7,247 nucleotides of DNA from an uncultured Alphaproteobacteria bacterium (lineage in GTDB: Bacteria > Pseudomonadota > Alphaproteobacteria > Sphingomonadales > Sphingomonadaceae), in the NCBI GenBank assembly GCA_903939555.1, contig CAJAHV010000212.1, forward strand, positions 1-7,247, in the 5' to 3' direction. Each line of letters begins with the position of its first letter. The stretch's first letter is position 1. Position numbers and translations under genes: made by a program. Shown piece after piece: positions 6,465 through 7,247 of this stretch. The notes below the pieces were generated by a model, which saw only the letters and a program-made list of their open reading frames with translations, made no database searches and was not told the origin of the DNA.

Positions 6465-7247
6465 GGCGCGGGCTACCGCCGCGGGCGTCACCCGGGTCCA
6501 GCGGGCGAGCAGGCCGAGCGCGCCCGGCACTGCGGCCAGACCGTTGATCAAGGCAAACCGGCCGGCGCGGCTGGTGGCGATGCGCTGCAACAGCGTGGCA
6601 AGTCGCACCTGGCGGGCGACATCGCCGTACAGCCGCGTCTGGAAATCCGCAGGCCCCGCGCCGGCGGCGAGCCGGTCGGCCGCCAGCCGCGCACCGTGCA
6701 GCGCCATGGCCATGCCGTCCCCGCAAAAACTCGGGATCACTGCGGCCTGATCACCCACCCGCCACAGCAGGTCGGCGGGCGCTGGCGCCGCATTTTTGCC
6801 GACAAAGCCGCCCGAACTGCCGCCGCAATCCGCCCGAACCGCGCCGTCATCGCGCCTTTCCCGGTCGGATCCGGGCATTTTCCCGGCATTTTCCCGCCCC
6901 TGTGGCGCGTTGTTGCGGAACAGATACCCATAAGGCACCCCCGCAATCGTCAACGGTCGGGCCAGCAATGCCTCGGCATCGGCGAGCAATCGCAACCCCG
7001 GCTCGCGCACCAGCGCCGCAAACAGCGCCTCCCAGCGCCCGCCCAGCGCCTTGAAACGCCCGCGTTCGACCAGCAGACACAGGTTCAGCCGGTCATTTTC
7101 CACGCATTGCAGCCCGGCATAGCCGCCATCATAGGCCGTCACCGTCACCGCCCCGGCCAGCGCGGCACGCAGTTTCGGGGTCGCCTTGAAGAACATCTTG
7201 AAGCCGATCAGGTCATCGATCGTGCCCGACGGGTCACGCGCCACCCC
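6456..7247 (-). CDS. FAD-dependent oxidoreductase, C-terminal part (5' end outside window)
   Basis: The visible 263 residues run from the right edge to TGA at 6456-6458. The in-frame GTG at 7244 is internal, not a start, because the frame stays open to the edge. The key motif is GDQAAVIPSFCGDGMAMALH (residues 164-183 counting from 7244). It corresponds to the second FAD-binding GD block of the p-hydroxybenzoate hydroxylase/geranylgeranyl reductase superfamily, and is followed by a helical C-terminus. Upstream, DLIGFKMFF, YDGGYAGLQ and RPLTIAGVPYGYLFR resemble the substrate-side sheet of this family. Relatives in sphingomonads and actinobacteria often sit beside type III polyketide synthases and methyltransferases (recollection, not visible here). 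The N-terminal GxGxxG dinucleotide fold is outside the window. A stretch of about 48 residues (111-158) between the sheet and the GD block is poor in hydrophobic residues and looks inserted. Ends 235 bp upstream of the receptor start. Confidence 0.75.
   Translation of the reverse strand, partial: GVARDPSGTIDDLIGFKMFFKATPKLRAALAGAVTVTAYDGGYAGLQCVENDRLNLCLLVERGRFKALGGRWEALFAALVREPGLRLLADAEALLARPLTIAGVPYGYLFRNNAPQGRENAGKMPGSDRERRDDGAVRADCGGSSGGFVGKNAAPAPADLLWRVGDQAAVIPSFCGDGMAMALHGARLAADRLAAGAGPADFQTRLYGDVARQVRLATLLQRIATSRAGRFALINGLAAVPGALGLLARWTRVTPAAVARAGG
6771..6914. repeat. Palindrome-rich in-frame insertion inside the flavoprotein gene
   Basis: About 144 bp, open in the flavoprotein frame, encodes a Gly/Asp/Arg/Ala-rich segment between PYGYLFR and LLWRVGDQ, two blocks that I expect to be nearly adjacent in relatives. 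The DNA holds overlapping short inverted repeats: CCCGG (6860-6864), CCGGG (6871-6875) and CCCGG (6882-6886) can pair alternately, and GTCGGC (6771-6776) pairs with GCCGAC (6798-6803). It also contains a perfect 11-bp tandem repeat. This resembles small palindromic elements that insert in frame into genes, such as the Rickettsia RPEs, but membership of any repeat family is not shown. Boundaries are approximate. Confidence 0.4.
6874..6895. repeat. Perfect 11-bp tandem duplication (GGCATTTTCCC x2)
   Basis: GGCATTTTCCC occurs at 6874-6884 and immediately again at 6885-6895. On the coding strand it reads GGGAAAATGCC twice. The T4/A4 runs stand out against the surrounding GC-rich coding sequence. 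The 11-bp unit is not a multiple of three, so the two copies are read in different frames (ENAG, then KMPG). This argues that the DNA, not the peptide, carries the pattern. Confidence 0.6.

Noticed and set aside
6301..6750. A 149-codon plus-strand open frame over the intergenic region and the flavoprotein 3' end
   Set aside because: More than half lies antisense to the flavoprotein. The product is Arg/Pro/Ala-rich and there is no promoter or ribosome binding site in that direction.
6456..7244. A complete 262-residue gene starting at the GTG at 7244
   Set aside because: The frame remains open to the window edge, and the FAD-binding N-terminal fold expected of the family is missing, so this is the C-terminal part of a longer gene.

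Overview
The window (about 65% GC by eye) looks like the chromosome of an alphaproteobacterium, most probably a sphingomonad (Sphingomonadales). This rests on a Caulobacter/Xanthomonas-type TonB-dependent receptor whose TonB box reads EIIVSG, the Ala/Arg/Gly-rich codon usage, and the mixture of nutrient-scavenging genes. No tRNA, rRNA, CRISPR array, transposase or phage gene was seen.

Layout. (1) Bases 1-99, minus strand: the first 33 codons of an unrecognised membrane protein that runs off the left edge. (2) Bases 100-174: a short divergent intergenic region holding a perfect FNR/FixK-type dyad, TTGAT-N4-ATCAA. (3) Bases 175-870, plus strand: a complete class III sirtuin (CobB, NAD-dependent protein deacylase). 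(4) Bases 871-902: a convergent gap with a near-perfect hairpin that can end transcription from both sides. (5) Bases 903-6220, minus strand: a tight three-gene unit, transcribed as TonB-dependent receptor, then a lipoprotein phosphatase of the purple/tartrate-resistant acid phosphatase type, then an MFS permease of the anion:cation symporter (hexuronate-like) type. The gaps are 25 and 43 bp, so these genes are probably one operon. (6) Bases 6221-6455: the operon's leader and promoter region, with a perfect TATAAT, an inverted repeat around it, 11-bp-phased PhoB-like half-sites, and a large GC-rich hairpin nearer the upstream gene. (7) Bases 6456-7247, minus strand: the C-terminal 263 residues of an FAD-dependent oxidoreductase that runs off the right edge. 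It carries an in-frame, palindrome-rich stretch of about 48 codons that interrupts the conserved core.

How the genes may work together. The three-gene unit has the logic of a scavenging pathway: an outer-membrane receptor brings in a bulky or scarce ligand, a cell-envelope phosphatase removes phosphate from it, and an inner-membrane symporter takes up the released organic anion (or phosphate). The family assignments are well supported. The substrate and the linkage are inference. The sirtuin is a separate unit. The FNR-type box between it and its divergent neighbour suggests that oxygen or redox state controls one or both of those genes.

Most interesting points: the receptor-phosphatase-symporter cassette, the perfect FNR-type box upstream of a sirtuin, and the palindromic in-frame insertion in the flavoprotein.
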